Shown here piece after piece: positions 22,462 to 37,480 of a stretch of 64,000 nucleotides of DNA (within the stretch, counting starts at the first letter, position 1; each line of letters opens with the position of its first letter). The DNA is from Whalleya microplaca. Its lineage: Eukaryota > Ascomycota > Sordariomycetes > Xylariales > Xylariaceae. The stretch covers positions 434,001-498,000 of the forward strand of contig MU385718.1 of assembly GCA_022497155.1 (NCBI GenBank). Direction: 5' to 3'. The notes under the pieces are model-generated. The model made no database searches and was not told the DNA's origin. It worked only from the letters and a program-made list of their open reading frames with translations. Made by a program: the position numbers and the translations under genes.

Positions 22462-24300
22462 AATAGTAGTATCTACTTTTGTTTTATTATAGTTATTATA
22501 ACTATCGGATTTAAGATCGGTATATTTTTTTTATAAGGCTGATATTCCGACCGATATTTTAATCCGGACCGCGTTATTATATATATTTTTTATAAGGTTT
22601 ATTACAATAATTAACGGGGCTAAATCGCTTACGAGCTAAAGCTTCGGAAGTCTTTTTTTATAAAGCTAATATCCGAGGCGGACGTTTAGATTTAAATCGT
22701 ATTAGTTATAATTAAAATCGATAGTTTAGCGCCTTTTTTTATAAAGCTAGTAACTAAAACCGACGTTTTAATTAGCGGTAATATAAGGTTAGATTACTTA
22801 ACTAGCTATTGATTTTTTTATAAGGTTTTAATATACCTTTTATAATATTTTAGTTAGTTTTTTTATAAGGTTTTAATTGCCGTATTTATAGCTACCCCGG
22901 CTTAAGGCTTTTACTAATATATTAAACGCCCCTAAATAAATCACTCCTAACGTATATTTAAGTAATACCGGAACCGGGCTTTTTTTTATAAGGCTAAAGC
23001 GTCGATACTAAGGTTTCTTAAATTAGCACGTATTTTATAAGTTCGCTTTAAGTATATAATTATTTTTTATTTACTTTCGCGCTATAATTACCTTTTTTAT
23101 ATAAGTTTAGTAATTGCTAATTTATTTTTGTATTTTTTTTATATAGGATTTATTATTTAATTAATAAGCGCGTAAATTATATGGCTTACCTTATTTTAAA
23201 TAAGTTATCCGAAAATTTTTTGCCTATATAAATATTTAATTCCGCCCGGAATTAAAATTTTCTTATATATATATATATATATATATATACTTTTATAAGA
23301 TTTTATTATATTTAATTTTATAAACCTTTTTTTATATTTTATAAAGTTTTATTATTTATATATACCTAATATTATATTTATTCCCTTATATTTTTATACC
23401 TTATTTAATTAAAGAGAATTAGTATTATAGCTAGTTTTATTTCCGGTACTTTTTTATAAAGTAATAATTAAGGTATAAGCCTTAAGTCCTTATAAAAAAA
23501 CCCGAATACGTCTTTTAGCTAATCGGCTTAACCCTTAGGTTTGCCTTCGGTTACTTATTTTAATATCTCTTTATTTATATTACCTATAAAATAATTATTC
23601 CGTTACATATTATTATTATAGCAAGGCGTAGCCCGATTATATAAAACCGATAATAAAAGTAAAGCGTAATATTAAAAATTTAAAAACTTAATTAATATAA
23701 ATACTCGTATATTATAAAATTTACGGGAAATAAAACTTACAAATAAAAATAAAAGTAAAAATAAAAAGCGCAACTATTTATATACTTTTAACGCAAAAAT
23801 ATAAGGCGTATAACAGCTAAAAAAATTAAGTAATAACTTTACTATATTATAATATTTAAAAAGCTTTATTAAAATAATATAACAATAATAAAATAATACC
23901 GATATATAAATCGCAGAAATAAATATATAATTTAATAATTAGTTTAATTAAATTAGCAGGCAGTTAAATATAATATTTATAACTATTGCGGCAAGCGATA
24001 TAGCATTTATAATTAATTTATATACGCGCTTTTTAAAGCTACGTACCTTTAATTTCCTGCCGTATAACCTTATACTGTAATTACTTTTATACGCCCCTTA
24101 TTAATAAACGCTATAATTATAAAATCCGAACGCGCTATAGTCGGGTTAAAACTTTAAAGCTTATCCCTAATTTATATAGACTTTATAATTTATTACGCCT
24201 TAAATTTTCTTTATCCCGTAATAATTTTTACACTTGTAACATTTTTTATAGCCGGTTTTATTTACCTAATTATAACACTTTCTTTAGCCCCTATAACTTA
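22462..24300 (+). repeat. Leader of element E with recurrent TTTTTTTATAAGG motif
   Basis: The string TTTTTTATAAGG or TTTTTTATAAAG followed by C or T recurs near 22,527, 22,584, 22,655, 22,735, 22,815, 22,862 and 22,982, about every 50-120 bp. Several units continue with a GATATCCGA...CGACGTTT-like segment. It looks like a decayed tandem repeat of roughly 70-80 bp in the 5' leader. The rest of the 1.8-kb leader shows no gene. Confidence 0.55.
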
Positions 24301-24331
24301 GCCACCCCCGAGTACACATTAAAAATTTAAT

Positions 24332-25440
24332 TTGCTACCGTATTTTAAAGATTTACTTGAAAGTCCTAACGGGCCTAAAAGCCCTAGCAATTATAGCAAA
24401 AGCGGTAAGAACTATTATTACGGCTATGAAAATATACCTTTTTCGATAAAATTATTTAATAAAGGCAAACATTATAAGCTAAAACGCAAAAATATCGGTT
24501 ATTTTAATCCCGATTAATATAATTTTAACAATTAAAATATAGTAGCAAATTAAAACGTCTTAATATTTATAAACATATTTAGTTTTTATAAATAAATATA
24601 TTTATTTCTTAAAAATAAAAAAACCTATAAAAATAACGTTAAATAAATTATAACGTTTTAATAAACGTTATTATTATTTACGGGTATATTTTAATAAATA
24701 ACCGACCTAATAAAAAATAATTAACAAAAACTTTATAAATATAAACAGGAGGGTAATTTATTTAAACTTATCAAACGTTTTATATTATTTTCGGCAAAAG
24801 TTACTAAAAGATTTAATATATATTAGCTTTATTTAGAAAATATTATATATAATAACGGAACTATAATTTAATATATCTAAAAAAAGTTACATTATATAAA
24901 AGCTATAAAAATTTTAGCCTTAAATAATACTAATTAATAAACAGTTATAATATAAATATAAAATAATATAAATTTCCTTATTAAATAATATTTATATACG
25001 TTAAACCCGGTTAAAATTTTAGCCGATTATATATATTACATTAATTAATAGCGCTTTATTTTTTTTAATGCCGTAATAAAGCGTTATTTAAACTTTATTA
25101 AGCGAAAATATAATTATAAAAATAAAAAATTTTAAAAGCAAAACGAATGGCAATCGGACCGCAAATTATTTAAACGCGATCGATTATTTAAGCGCGATTA
25201 TTTATCCTAACGCGACAAATTATTTAAGCCTTAAAAAAACTTAGGTAAAAAAAATTTTAGGAATAAAGGCAAATCCGAATATAGGAATAAACAATATAAA
25301 TATCGGAAAGCTTATAAATATAATAAAAACGGTAAAAAAAAAAAAGCGGCGCTCGGAGCAAATATACCTAGCAAACGCAAATAAATCCGACTTAAATTTT
25401 AATTCGGAAAATTAACACTAAATATTTTATACAAATAATT
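24332..25440 (+). pseudogene. Gag remnant of element E
   Basis: A 61-codon open stretch (24332-24517) contains SPSNYSKSGKNYYYGYENI and KGKHYKLKRKNIGYFNPD, a segment I associate with gag of fungal gypsy elements. Stops then become frequent. Near 25,080-25,400 the same strand encodes a Lys/Arg/Asn-rich tract (LFKRD repeats, GKKNFRNKGKSEYRNKQ) typical of the nucleic-acid-binding end of gag. It has no function now. Confidence 0.7.
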
Positions 25441-27349
25441 CCGACGTTTATTCGGAATCGATATTTTTATTAAATAAAAAATTAGAATACGGGTATTTTA
25501 TATTCGATAAAACTATCGAATGCGAGTATTATATATATAAATTCTCCTTATAAAGACGCAAAAAAATATATATACGTTATTACGCGTTACGTTTTACTAA
25601 ATTATTAAATATTCTTTTTAACTTTCTTTCGTTTAAGCGTATATATAACTTTTATTATATAAAATGTCCCTTTTATAATAAACTGTTTATATATTTAAAA
25701 AATTACAAAAAAACGAAAGTTACGGAATAGTATAAAAAAATAAAAAAAATAAAATATAAAGCTCCGAAAAAGCAAGTATATCTCGTAAATATCGACTTAT
25801 ATAACAATAAAAATAGCTTTAATAATATAGCCTTTTTAGCTAAAAATAATATAAATAACAAAAAAGATATTAATAATAAGGTTTTTTATAATTTTAATAA
25901 ATTTAATAGCGATAATAACGGTAGCGAAAATATTTTTTATAAATTTAAAAAAAATTTTACTTTTATAATATAAAAAAATAGCCGCGTTTTGCTTAAATTT
26001 ATAGCTGCTAAAATAAAAAAATAAGAAGTAGCTAAAACGGAATTTTATATAGCTTTTCCCGGCGAAAATATAAAAAAATCCTTATATTTACGATATATAT
26101 ATTTGCAAGCGAAATATTATACGTAATGCGAAAGGTAAGAATACTTTATTTATTTTAACCCCGGAGTAAAACAAACGTTAATTATTATTAAATTTTTAAA
26201 AACCTTAAATTATATTATCGAGTATTAAAAAAGCAAAATTAAAAAAGTTAGCAAAAAAAATAAAGTATATATAATACGCTACTTTTATTTTTTATTTATT
26301 TAAAGTAAATAATAAAAGAAATTTTATCGTTATTAAATTTATATATTACAGTTAAATATTAAATTAAAATATTAAACCCTATATATTATTAAGAAACGAC
26401 TTTTTTAATAAATATTAAAGCGTAATCCGGTATAATAACCGAACCTTAAAATTAAAAACAGTTCCGGATTTTAATATTTTATTTAATATTACATATAATA
26501 TATAATTATATAGCTATAAGGTAACCTTATCCCGGAATTTAACCTTTATTTTTAGGCAAACTATAATAACGCTTTATTATTATATATTATTTCCTAATAA
26601 CCGAAGTTTTAGCTTTACGTTAAATTATTATATAGCAATAAATACGGTTATTATATTTACGACCCCATATTTTATAATATTAAAAATATATCGAAAAATA
26701 ATTTAAATATTTATAAAAATACCCGGATAGGTTTAATAAATAAATATATAAATAAAAAATACCTTTTAATATTTTAAAAAAGCTGCCTAAAAATAGTGGC
26801 GGTAATAAACTATTTAGCGGCTATTTTAGCGGCTAATATAATAAAAACTAAAGTTATAAGCCTAATTATACCTGCAAACTTTTAAATATTAAACATTTTT
26901 GCCATAAATAACAAATTTATATTTACCCCTATAATAAAAACGCTAGCTATTAACGCGGTACCCCTAATAAACGAACGGAATATATTAAATATAGTTTTAA
27001 ATAAAGGACTTACGCCGGCGGCATTATTAAATATCTTTTTAATAAATATAATATTTAACGTTATTAAATAAACTAATAAACCCGTATAAAATAATCCCCG
27101 GCTAAAAATCTTAAAAATATATTTATTGTTAGAAATTAAAAAGCTATCCGATTTATTAAAAATTATTACCGATATAAAATATTATATTTTTAATAGAAAT
27201 ATTTAAGCTAGCGAAAAAATCTTATATATTATTAATAAATTTCTTAAGGTATAAATAGATTAAAACATTATTAATATACCGGAAAAAAATATAATAAAAA
27301 TCCTTTTAATAAACAGTTAATAAAATTATAAAGTTAGTAATCGGTTATA

Positions 27350-28740
27350 TCCCTTAAGCTATAAAAATAAAAATAAGCTCGATAAAATTTTCGACAAATT
27401 ATATAAATAAAAACGTATAAAATAAGTCGAAAAGCTTACGTCTTTTATAGCCCCGGCCTTTTTTACCTACCGTTACGTTAAAAAAAAGTAAAAAGCCTAA
27501 TTCGTAATCGATTTACGAGCTTTAAATAAAGTGGTTATATTTAATAATTACTTATTACCTTTATAAGCGAAAGTTATAGCTATATTACGGGATAAAAAAT
27601 AGATTATTATAGTAAATATTACCTCGTTCTTTTATTAATTTAAGGTATATTCGAAATATAAAAACCGGTTTATAATCGTTAGCTTTAAAAAGCTAAAGCA
27701 ATCGATTATTATATTTATAAGATTTTATAATTCCTTAATATATATTTAGCGATATATAAATAAGCTTTTATTAAAATATCGGCGTTTTTATTACGTATTT
27801 ATAAATAACATTATTATTTATTTCGATATAAAAAAAGAATATATACATTATTTACGCTCGATTTTCGGTTTATTTTAGTTTAAGTAAATATTTTTTTTAT
27901 TAGTTAAATCTTTTTTCGGTTACCTTTCAATTAAGCTATTAGGATTTTATATCGACACTCTCGGCTTTATAAATATTAAAAAACGCATAATTACGTTTTA
28001 TAATCTCGATTTCCCTCGGCAGCTAAAAACTTTTAAGTAATATTTAAAAGCTAATGGGTTTTTTTATTCCTTTATACTATATTATATTTAATTATCGGAG
28101 CCTTTATAAAAGCGTAAAATTACACTTTTAGCCGAAAAACGAAAGAAAAGAAAATTTTTAATAAAAAATCCCGGGAAGCGTTTAATTTATATATATATAA
28201 CTTTTTATAAGCTTATAAAAAAAAGCTATCGTTCGATTCGGTATAAAACATTATTTATTATAAAATAATATTATATTACTATAACCCGGAAAAAATCTTA
28301 TACGTTTAAATTAATAGTTTAATTAAACGAAAGTTTAGCGTTATATTTTTTATACTAAAAATAATTACGTATAAAAACTAAGCACTATTATCCCAAATAC
28401 TTAAATCGAATTAATTATATTCTTTAATTATTATTTATTTTAAGCGGAAATTAAATATAGGCTATCCGAATTAAAGATAGCTTATTTTATTTAGACGGTT
28501 TACCGGTTTTGTACTATAGTTAAAGCTTATAAATACCTGATAGTAATTTTTACCGACTATTTTATAACTAAAAATATTATAAACTAAATATTTTTAGCGA
28601 TATTATTTATAAATTACGTAAACTATTAATTAATTAACGCGTTTATTTTTTTTTTAGTATAGTTTTTAAGTCTATTATATTCCGGGGCGCTTTAATTTTA
28701 TACCGGACGTATTTAGCTATTTACATAATATAATTAATAT
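27350..28740 (+). pseudogene. Reverse transcriptase and RNase H remnant of element E
   Basis: Translating the + strand and reading through stops gives the Ty3/gypsy order. A VKK...SIYEL...LYLI segment near 27,480-27,560 matches the VKKKDG..R..VDLR.LN region. A decayed YIDDI...FS.T.EEH block follows near 27,780-27,850, then LIVIFTDYFITKNI near 28,530-28,575 (RNase H end) and YIPGRFNFIPDVFSYLH near 28,680-28,730, the usual end of RNase H. Nearly all changes from family residues are those caused by C-to-T or G-to-A. Confidence 0.75.
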
Positions 28741-29438
28741 TTATAACAAAAACGGGAAACTGTAGCGTTCGAATAAAAAACCGATCTTAAATTAAATTTA
28801 ATTAGCGAACGAAACAGTAATAAACGAGAATATATAGAAAAAATTCGTTAATATATATACTAAAAATACTAAGTTCTATAAGATTTTCGATAAATTTCGG
28901 AAAAATAATAAAAACGTTAATTTATTTTTAAAATCCGGCTATTTATTTACAATTATTAATAAGCTAGTTTATAATATAAACTAATAAAGCAAATATTACT
29001 TATATATTTTATATAGCTTAATCGGAAAATTCTTAACTATAATAGATAATAATAAACATTATTAAGGCATAAAATATATATTAGCCGAACTAAAAAATTA
29101 TATAATCGCTTATAAAATTTACTAAATTAAAGTATATATTAAATACTACCTAATATATAACCTTTACCGAATTAATCGCGATAAAATAATAAGAAATTAT
29201 TAATTAATTTAACCGAAAAACCTTTTACTAATATATATTATCGTTATAAACTTTATTATAAAACTATTTAAAGTTATATTTAAAAATACGCTATAATAAT
29301 TAAACGGCGTAAATAAAAAATACTACAATTCCTTAATAATAATTATTTATATAATTTTTTAATAAACGCTTTTAATTTTAGAAAATAAAAGATATACCGC
29401 CAAAAACTAAAAGACTATATTAATTAAACAATTACTAC

Positions 29439-32400
29439 TGTTACGGGAACTGGCTATAATAGTAATAGTTATACCTTTTGCTTAATTAATATAATGTAAT
29501 AAAGCTGGAGATTTAAAACTACAAAAAGTACGCAGGTATTTTATATAGTGGCTACCTTACTTTACTTAATCAGCTGTAAAATCTGTATATTACTAATTCC
29601 ATGTTTTATTACCTTAAGCCAATCAGAATTAGGCCAATCAGGTTATAAAATCAGGTAGATTTATAACATTATTCCTTCTCATAAACAAAAACTCGCCCCA
29701 AAACTCGGATAAAAATTAAAAAAAATCGGCGCCTATTTAAAGCTTCGAACCCAGATATATTTACTGTCCTAAATAGGGCCGTAAACTTAAATAGTCTAAA
29801 ACGAATGTTTTTTAAGCAATAAAAAAATGCCGTCGGCTTAACTAATTACGTTAATAAGCCTTTAAATTAAAGGCGCAGTTAAATTATATAATTCGTTACT
29901 ATTATTTTGCCTATATAGCTTATATAAGCACCCGTTAACTCCTTTTTCTTTTTGTCTAACGTCGATTAGTTATATTTATTGTAATAAAAATATCATTATC
30001 CCGGTAATCTTTATTAAATCTATCTTTTTCTGCTGCCTTAAGTTATTGCCGCAGTCGTTTTAGGGGCCTTACGTAATTTAAATAAATATTGTAATATTTT
30101 TTTAACTTAACGGTAGCGTTTTTAAAGTCCGATATATTATATTATTTTAAATCGGGGTTTTATTTACGCCACTATATTTAATGTTGCAATTTTCGATAAT
30201 ATAAACGGGAGGTTAGGATTCGGTTTATTTCGAATTCCTTTATTTTTAGCTTATTTAGGTTTATTACGTTTTTAATAAGTCGTAAAAGGTCTTAATCTGG
30301 TAGCGGGTTATTTGTATATTTTTATAAGCGATTAGCGTAAAATATTTTAATGTCCCTTTACGATAGAAAAGTAATTTCCAATCGATATAAATAACCTTTT
30401 ATTTCTTTTATCTTATAATATTATCGAGTTATTAGGTAATTTAATTTATTAGTTAGTCGGTCCGTTAATTATACTTTTTTAATAATATATACCCGGTTTT
30501 TTATACCGAAATCGGGCTTACGTTATTTCCGGTTAGCTTAATCCGCTATTTACACTTAAGCTTTTTTTATTTAGTGTCGTATTTATTAAACGTAAGTTTA
30601 AATACGCTTAATAAATCATTACGCCTTTTCTCGATTTAATTATTTTTTTATAGGTTTTAAGGAAAAATTTTCCGTACGTTTTTTTAATCGAATAATATAT
30701 TTATAATACGCTTATAGGTTATTTTTAATAGCGTTAGTTCTCCTAATAATTTATAAAGTAAAATAGCTTATATAGCGTTTATAGCGGGGATAATTTCCGA
30801 CCAGTTATTTTAGAAGTAATTTATAAAAAGGCGTAATCGTTAGTCGAGATATTTGTTTATAATCTCGGCTTAACCGGCGGTTTGCGAATGTTTTAAAAAT
30901 AACAACTTTTATTTAATCCCGAGGATTTTAAAAAGCTTATTTATAAAGTTAGAAATAAACTAGGGGCCTTTATCCGAAATAATAAATAAAGGAATTCTAT
31001 AAATGCGGAAAGGTTTATTGTAATATATATGTGTAGTATTTTTAGCGGTAATAGTTTTTTTATATAAAATAATCTATAGCTTTTTTCCCAAATAATTTAT
31101 AATTATTAATATATTATTATATTTCCGCTTATTTTCGGGTATAAATTTAAAATTTATAATAATATAGTCTTATATTTAATTAAGTACCGGTAAAAGATAT
31201 AATAATCCCGGTATTTTATTCCTGGGCGGTTTAAATAAAAAATAAAGGCAATTAGCTATATAAATATCTATATTTCTGTTTAAGCCTAACTATTAATATT
31301 ATATTTTAATTATTAGATTTATTTTATAACGTCTGGGATATGCTATTAAAATCCGGGTATATATTTCAGTTAGAAGTTTGGTTCGGAGGTTATTTTTAAC
31401 GTTAATAATTAATCGGCCTTAATATAGTACTAGTCTTTAAGTTATTTGCTAATCGGAATTATATTTAGCTTTTTAAGTTTTTTCGCGATATACCTTTAAA
31501 TCTAGGTTCTTTTTATTAGCCTTTAGGATTTTATTAATAAATATTATATCTAATAATTTAAATATATTTACTTTAGCGAGATTTACTTTATAAATATATA
31601 ATACCTTATTTAATTTATTTAATTTGTTTATAGCTAATATATATTTAGCCGTAACCTCCGAATTAAACATTCTCTTAAAGATAGTTATTATGCGGTATTT
31701 TTTTTTTTTTTACTTTTATGTATACTTTATATCTTTAGGGCGGGAGAAAATATTTACTAGTTTATTTTCCGATTTTAATCGATACGTAATAATAAAATAG
31801 TATTATACAAGTAGTTTAGCTTAATTGGCCTATCGGATATTAAATATATATTTTATATCGAAATATTCTAATATTTTATAATCTATAATAACGTAAAATA
31901 ATTTTTTATATTATAAATTTATTAGTTCCGTTTGTTAATATTATAAATTTTTAACTACCGCTATTAGCTTTTTATCTTACGTAAAGTAATAGTCGTATAT
32001 TTGGTTTAGGGTTTCGGATTAAAAGAATATAGGATATTAAACCTAGTCTTTTTTTTTAAAACTATAATAATATTTTTAAAAAAACGCCTTAAGAAATGTC
32101 TATTTCTATTTTCGTCTTTTTATTATATAAAAAATAAACTAATATTAGGGCTTTTAAAAAACGTCCCTTTAGCTTTTGAAATATTGCCTCGCATTTCGAA
32201 TTTTAGCTAAATAGTTTACTTTTACGAGTAAAGTTATATAATAGCTTAATTATAACGTTATACCGCTTAATAAATTTATAATAAAAGTTATAAAATCCTA
32301 AAAAGGACTATATCTCTCGTACCGTAATAAGTTATTTCTAGTTGCGGATAATTTTTACTTTATTTAAATCGATAGCAATACTTTCGGTTAATATTATAAA

Positions 32401-35400
32401 CTTTAAGAACTTAGTTTTTTATATATAAAACTTGCATTTTTTAATATCTGTTTGGAGTTCTGTAATTTATAGTCTAGTTAATATTTTATTTACGTATTAC
32501 TAATACTTTTTTTTAGATTGCGAGAAAATTAAAATATTATCGATATAAACGCTATAAAAATTATTTAAATAATTTATTAAAATATACTTAATATATTTTT
32601 AAAATATAAACGATTTATTAGTAAGTTTAAATAATAAAAGTTTATATTTATAAATCTTATAGCGGGTTCGGAAGGTAGTAAGCTTTTTATTATTAGGTTA
32701 TATATAAATATAATTAAAAGTTTATTGGATATTTATTTTAATAAATATCTTAGCTTTAGAAATTTACGCTATAATTTTTTCGATTAGTAATAATAAATAT
32801 CGATTTTTTTTTATAATAGCGTTTAATTTCTTATAATCGATATAAAACCTTAGATTTTTATTTTTTTTAAATATAAATAATACCGGAACGGCTTATAATA
32901 TTATATTTAATTTTATAAATCTTTTATAAAAATTATTAGCGATATATTATCGATATATTTTTAATTTTTTTAGTAATACTTTATAAAAAGGACTATAGCT
33001 TAAGTCTTTAAGACGGGATTTCTTATCGAGTTTAATTTTATAATCGATATTAAGCCGGTTTAACGGCAGCTTATCGGAATTTACCTTACTAAAAACTAAG
33101 GATCGATAATAGTAATATTTGGGTATTATTTATTATATTATTTCCTATAAGTCCGTATTATTCTGGTTTAGTCCTTAAATATTTTTTTTTTATATAAAAC
33201 GGTCGATTTTATATAAGCTAGTAATATTTAATTAGTTTTTATAATTTATAGCTTTATCGAAAAGTGCCGCGTTAATAATAACGATATTTATATAATATTT
33301 ATATTATTTTATAAATCTCTTATATCGTATATAAATATTTTTGTTATTTTTATTTATTTCGATTTTAAGTTTTTTAAAATTGGGCAGCTTTTCGGGTTTT
33401 TTTATTATTTAATTTAATTATTATTACATTTCCCGGATTTTTTTAAATTGTGTACGGGAATTTTAGCGTTATATAAATATAGCGTTAAAAATTTATTATA
33501 ATCTGGCGATCTGGGTAAATATAGCCGTAATTTTTTCCGTAACCAGGGTTTTCTTTATTTCTAACTTTTTAATCCGCTACTTAATTAAAAAAAGATCGAC
33601 ATTTTTTAGTAATACTTTTTTTTTTCGGGTAGCTTTTTAATTATAATTATTATAATTGCTTTTATATCTAAACGTTTAAAACTTTTACGGCTGTTACGCC
33701 TGCGTTTATTCTCGAGATTTATACGTTTTTCTTTTATAAAAGCGTCCTATTATTAGCTATTATTCCGATCGGGTAATAGTTTTTTTATATCGTTTATAAC
33801 TAAATTACGCGTTTTATAATCCGGTTTTTATTTGGGCGGGAATAAAAAGCGGCGATATCGTACGTTTATTATAATATTATACCGGTCGAATTATTTTTGC
33901 CCTAAAATAAAGTCGTATTTTATATTAATAATAAAAAATATAATATTTTAAATAATATAATTCTATATATATAGATACGTAAATATAGCTACGTTAATTA
34001 GCTATATTATATTTTTATCGAAGCCATTAATTTGTTACAGCTCGAAATCTTATATCGTAAGTAACTTTAATAACTTTAAAAATCGCTATATAAAACGCAC
34101 GCTTATAAATATATAGCTATTTATTCTTATATTTATTAATATATTATATATAGTTAATAAAAGTTTATTATAAGCTATTATATATAAAGCTAGCAATAAA
34201 TTTCCCCCTAAATATCGATTTAAAAAATTAAATAAAACTTTATTAATATCGATATTTATTACTAATAATATATTTTTTAAAATAAAGTTTAATTACTTTA
34301 GAGTAGCTTTTTTAGTTAATTATTTTTAGGCGTAAATAATTTTTAAACGTTAAATTTCGGGATATTTATATAAGCTATAATTGCGTTAAAATAACTTACC
34401 TTTAATTTAATATACTTAACTTTATAGGAGTAACTAAGTATAATATACTTTTTTTAATAATAAATAAAATATTGTTTTATTTAAATTAGCGTAAGTCGAT
34501 CGGCGTTATTAACTAGTCGTTTTTAAATTTTAGTTCCCGATTTATTAGTTTTTAAAAATATTATATTTTAATTGTTTTATATATTTGCCGTATTTTTATT
34601 GCTTATAATGTTTTCTTTAATAAAAGTTCTATTTATTAATCTTTTGCTTTTATTTTTTTCCGGTTAGGAATTTTTTTTCGCTATTTTTTTTATTTAAATA
34701 ATATAATTGCAATAATAATTATAATTATATTATTAAATAATTTTATAAAATACCGCAAAATTTAATACCGGGTTATAATATTTATTAATAATAAATGTAT
34801 TAAAGCGGTTAGGTAATTTTCCGAATAAGTCTTTTTTTTAAACGTCGCGGGAATTACGAGTTAAATTTATAAAACGAATAAACTTTAAACAAAAGGTATT
34901 AAAATAATCCGGCTTTTTTATTTTATATTTATTATATTTAACTAATATTTCGTTATATTTATTAGGGTTTTTATATCTTTTATTTATATATTTTAGGATT
35001 TTATCTGTTATTATTAGTAAAAAAAGCTTATATTTATTTCTTATAAATAAATAAAGCTATTCGGCTATACTGTTATTTATATAGCTTAATATATAAAAAT
35101 GCTTTTTTATTTCCGAATAAAATATATTTGCGTTAGTTGCTAGCTTATTTTTTATTTATATTTTCTAATATACGTAACCGATTTTAGGCTTACTATCGGT
35201 AGGTATATTATTTATAAATATAAGTAAATCCGATAATTTAACGTAATATAATTTTCTTTCCGTAAATATAATATTAAATATACCTATACGTAACGTACGG
35301 GATATCTTAGTTATAAAGCGGGGTACGTTTTCGGGAGCTTTTATATTAAAAAAAACCTACTATATTTATAAAAAAGCGCGCTATTACTAAATAATAATTT

Positions 35401-36513
35401 CCCTTAGGTTTTTTAATTAATTTTCTTTTTTTTTAATTAAAATATCTAAAATATCGTTTATTATATTTGTTTTTTTTTAGTTAAGTATTTAAGCTAAATC
35501 TTTAATCGCGTAATATTTTAATAACGTTATTTTATTTATATATTAAATAGTATATTTACGTTATTTAATATTAATATATTATTAATATAAAGGCTCGCTA
35601 TTTAAATTCCTGGAATAAAGCTTCCGGATAAGCGTATATATTTTTAAATTAGGTAATATTTATAGCACTTTCCGTTTTAAACTATTTTTTATAACCTAGC
35701 TATATTAATAATAAAAAAAGTACGGAAAGCTTATTTTTTATATTAGCGTATAGCTCGGCTACGTTATTTAAAATCTATTAGAAAGATTTATTTAGCTTTA
35801 TTAGGGTTTTTTTATAAATTAAATTTTTTATAATTTCCTTGTTAAAGGTTTTTCGGAATTTAGCGAGGGTTTTTCGAACCTCCTAAACTTTTTCGGCTTT
35901 ATTTCCGTCTCTTTTTTTATTATTTAAAGTTACCGATATAGCAGGCGCTTTAAAACTATAGGTGCCGCTTAAATAAAAGCGACTTTTTAAATCGGAATTA
36001 CGTACGTAATCGGGCTATAACAAGTTCCGCTTTAAATCGGGTAAAAAAAAACGCACTTTTTTTAAGCGCGCTTTTTATTAGCCGCACGTTCTATAGGTAT
36101 ATACGTTATTATTAATATAATATATCGTTTCAGTATAAAATATACTAATTTAATACTTTCTAGTTCTGGGGTATTTTCGCGAATTCGCAAATACGACAAA
36201 CCTAATATCGGTTATATATAAAATGGGAGTTTATAGTCGTTCTCGATAGTAATTAATAATTAATAAAATAAGCTTTATTACTATATTATAAGAACTAGCT
36301 ATAATAGTAATAGTTATACCTTTTATTTAATTAATATAATGTAATAAAACTAGAGATTTAAAATTACGGAAAGTACGTAGGTATTTTATATAATAGCTAC
36401 CCTACCTTACTTAATCAGCTATAAAATCCGTACATTACTAATTCCACGCTTTATTACTTTAAGCTAATTAGGATTAGGCTAATTAGGTCATAAGATTAAA
36501 TGGATTTATAACA
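29439..36513 (-). mobile_element. Ty3/gypsy element D nested in the integrase of E
   Basis: Seen: LTRs at 29439-29668 and 36284-36513, both 230 bp, with ACTAC on each side (29434-29438 and 36514-36518). Coding sense is minus: on that strand the purine-rich GAGAAGGAATAA lies against the 3' LTR (the left one). Reverse transcriptase (about 33,100-32,700) shows PVLFIFKKNKNLRFYIDYKKLNAII, readable apart from stops upstream, and integrase (about 31,130-30,870) shows a decayed IYRIPLFIISDKGP block. All reading frames are broken by RIP-type stops. The left LTR keeps clean TG...CA ends; the right LTR start is mutated to TA. D is the innermost and so the youngest of the three nested elements. Confidence 0.93.
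30800..33600 (-). pseudogene. pol remnant of element D
   Basis: On the minus strand the reverse transcriptase starts near 33,100 (LNRLNIDYKIKLDK, then KVLLKKLKIYRQYI). A 65-codon open piece at 31670-31473 (LNKLNKVLYIYKVNLAKVN...ILKANKKNLDLKVYREK) lies between RNase H and integrase. The integrase core with ISDKGPxFIS follows near 30,900-30,960. The order RT, RNase H, IN is that of Ty3/gypsy. Non-functional. Confidence 0.72.
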
Positions 36514-36518
36514 ACTAC

Positions 36519-37480
36519 TTTCGGATTAAAAAATACCTAACGGTATTATTTCCGATTGCGATCGCAAATTTACATTAGCCTTTTAAAAAAAACTATAAAA
36601 AGCCCTTAAAGCCAAATTATTAATAACTACTACTTATTATCTATAAAGCGATAAACTTTTTAAATAAAAAAACTAAATAGTCGAAATAACTATCCGATAC
36701 CACGCTTTTATAAATCCCGAACTTAATTAAATAAATTTTATACCCGCATTATAATAAAACTTTAATAGCGTATATTTTAATATAATTAAATTTTCTATAT
36801 ATAAATAGCTATTCGGATTTAAGTTATTTAAACCTAATAACGCTTTAATTATTATAAATACGGAGAAATATTAAAACATTCGATTTTTTAAAAAATATTT
36901 TTATAAAAATATTAAATTATCCATAAATTTTGCTATAGCCCGAGCTAAACGCTTATATAATACCAAATATAAGGCTATAGAATTTAATAAAGGTAATAAA
37001 ATATATTTAAACTTATATAACAAATATTACTTACCCGGTAAGCTTTTTAAGAAATACTTATAGCAGCGGTACGGACTATAAAAAGTTAAAAAACATATAA
37101 AACGTCTTATATATAAACTCGATTTCGGTAATAAAAATGTCGGTATTTATCCTATTATTTTTATAGCTTATTTATTACCTAAACCTAATAGTAAAAACCC
37201 TTTTTATAAACACGCGTTATTTTTTAAACCTATTAAAAACAAACAAAAGGATTTAAACGGAAAGAATAAAAATAACTACAAGATTAAGATTATTATAAAA
37301 TATACCTTAAACCGTAAACGTAACGGATTTAACTATTTAATAAAATAAAAAGGGTATAAATATTATAATAATAGCTAAAAGTCGGAGCGATAATTATATA
37401 AATTACCGGAACTTATTACCGAATACTAAAAACGCTAAAGAAAATATATAACGGTAAAATAGGCTAAAAATAAAGCAGGA
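36519..37480 (+). pseudogene. Integrase C-terminus and chromodomain of element E
   Basis: The + strand resumes the integrase of E after element D: a decayed AYHPQSDG..ERxN-like block near 36,580-36,690, then IARAKRLYNTKYKAIEF, the YYLPGKLFKKY segment near 37,030-37,060 (family form YHLPGKPSRKYSQQR), and IYPIIFIAYLLPKP near 37,150-37,190. A chromodomain-like YKIKIIIKYTLNRK...NYLIK*KGY at about 37,275-37,365 ends the protein. Known: chromodomains at the integrase end steer such elements to heterochromatin. Confidence 0.78.
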
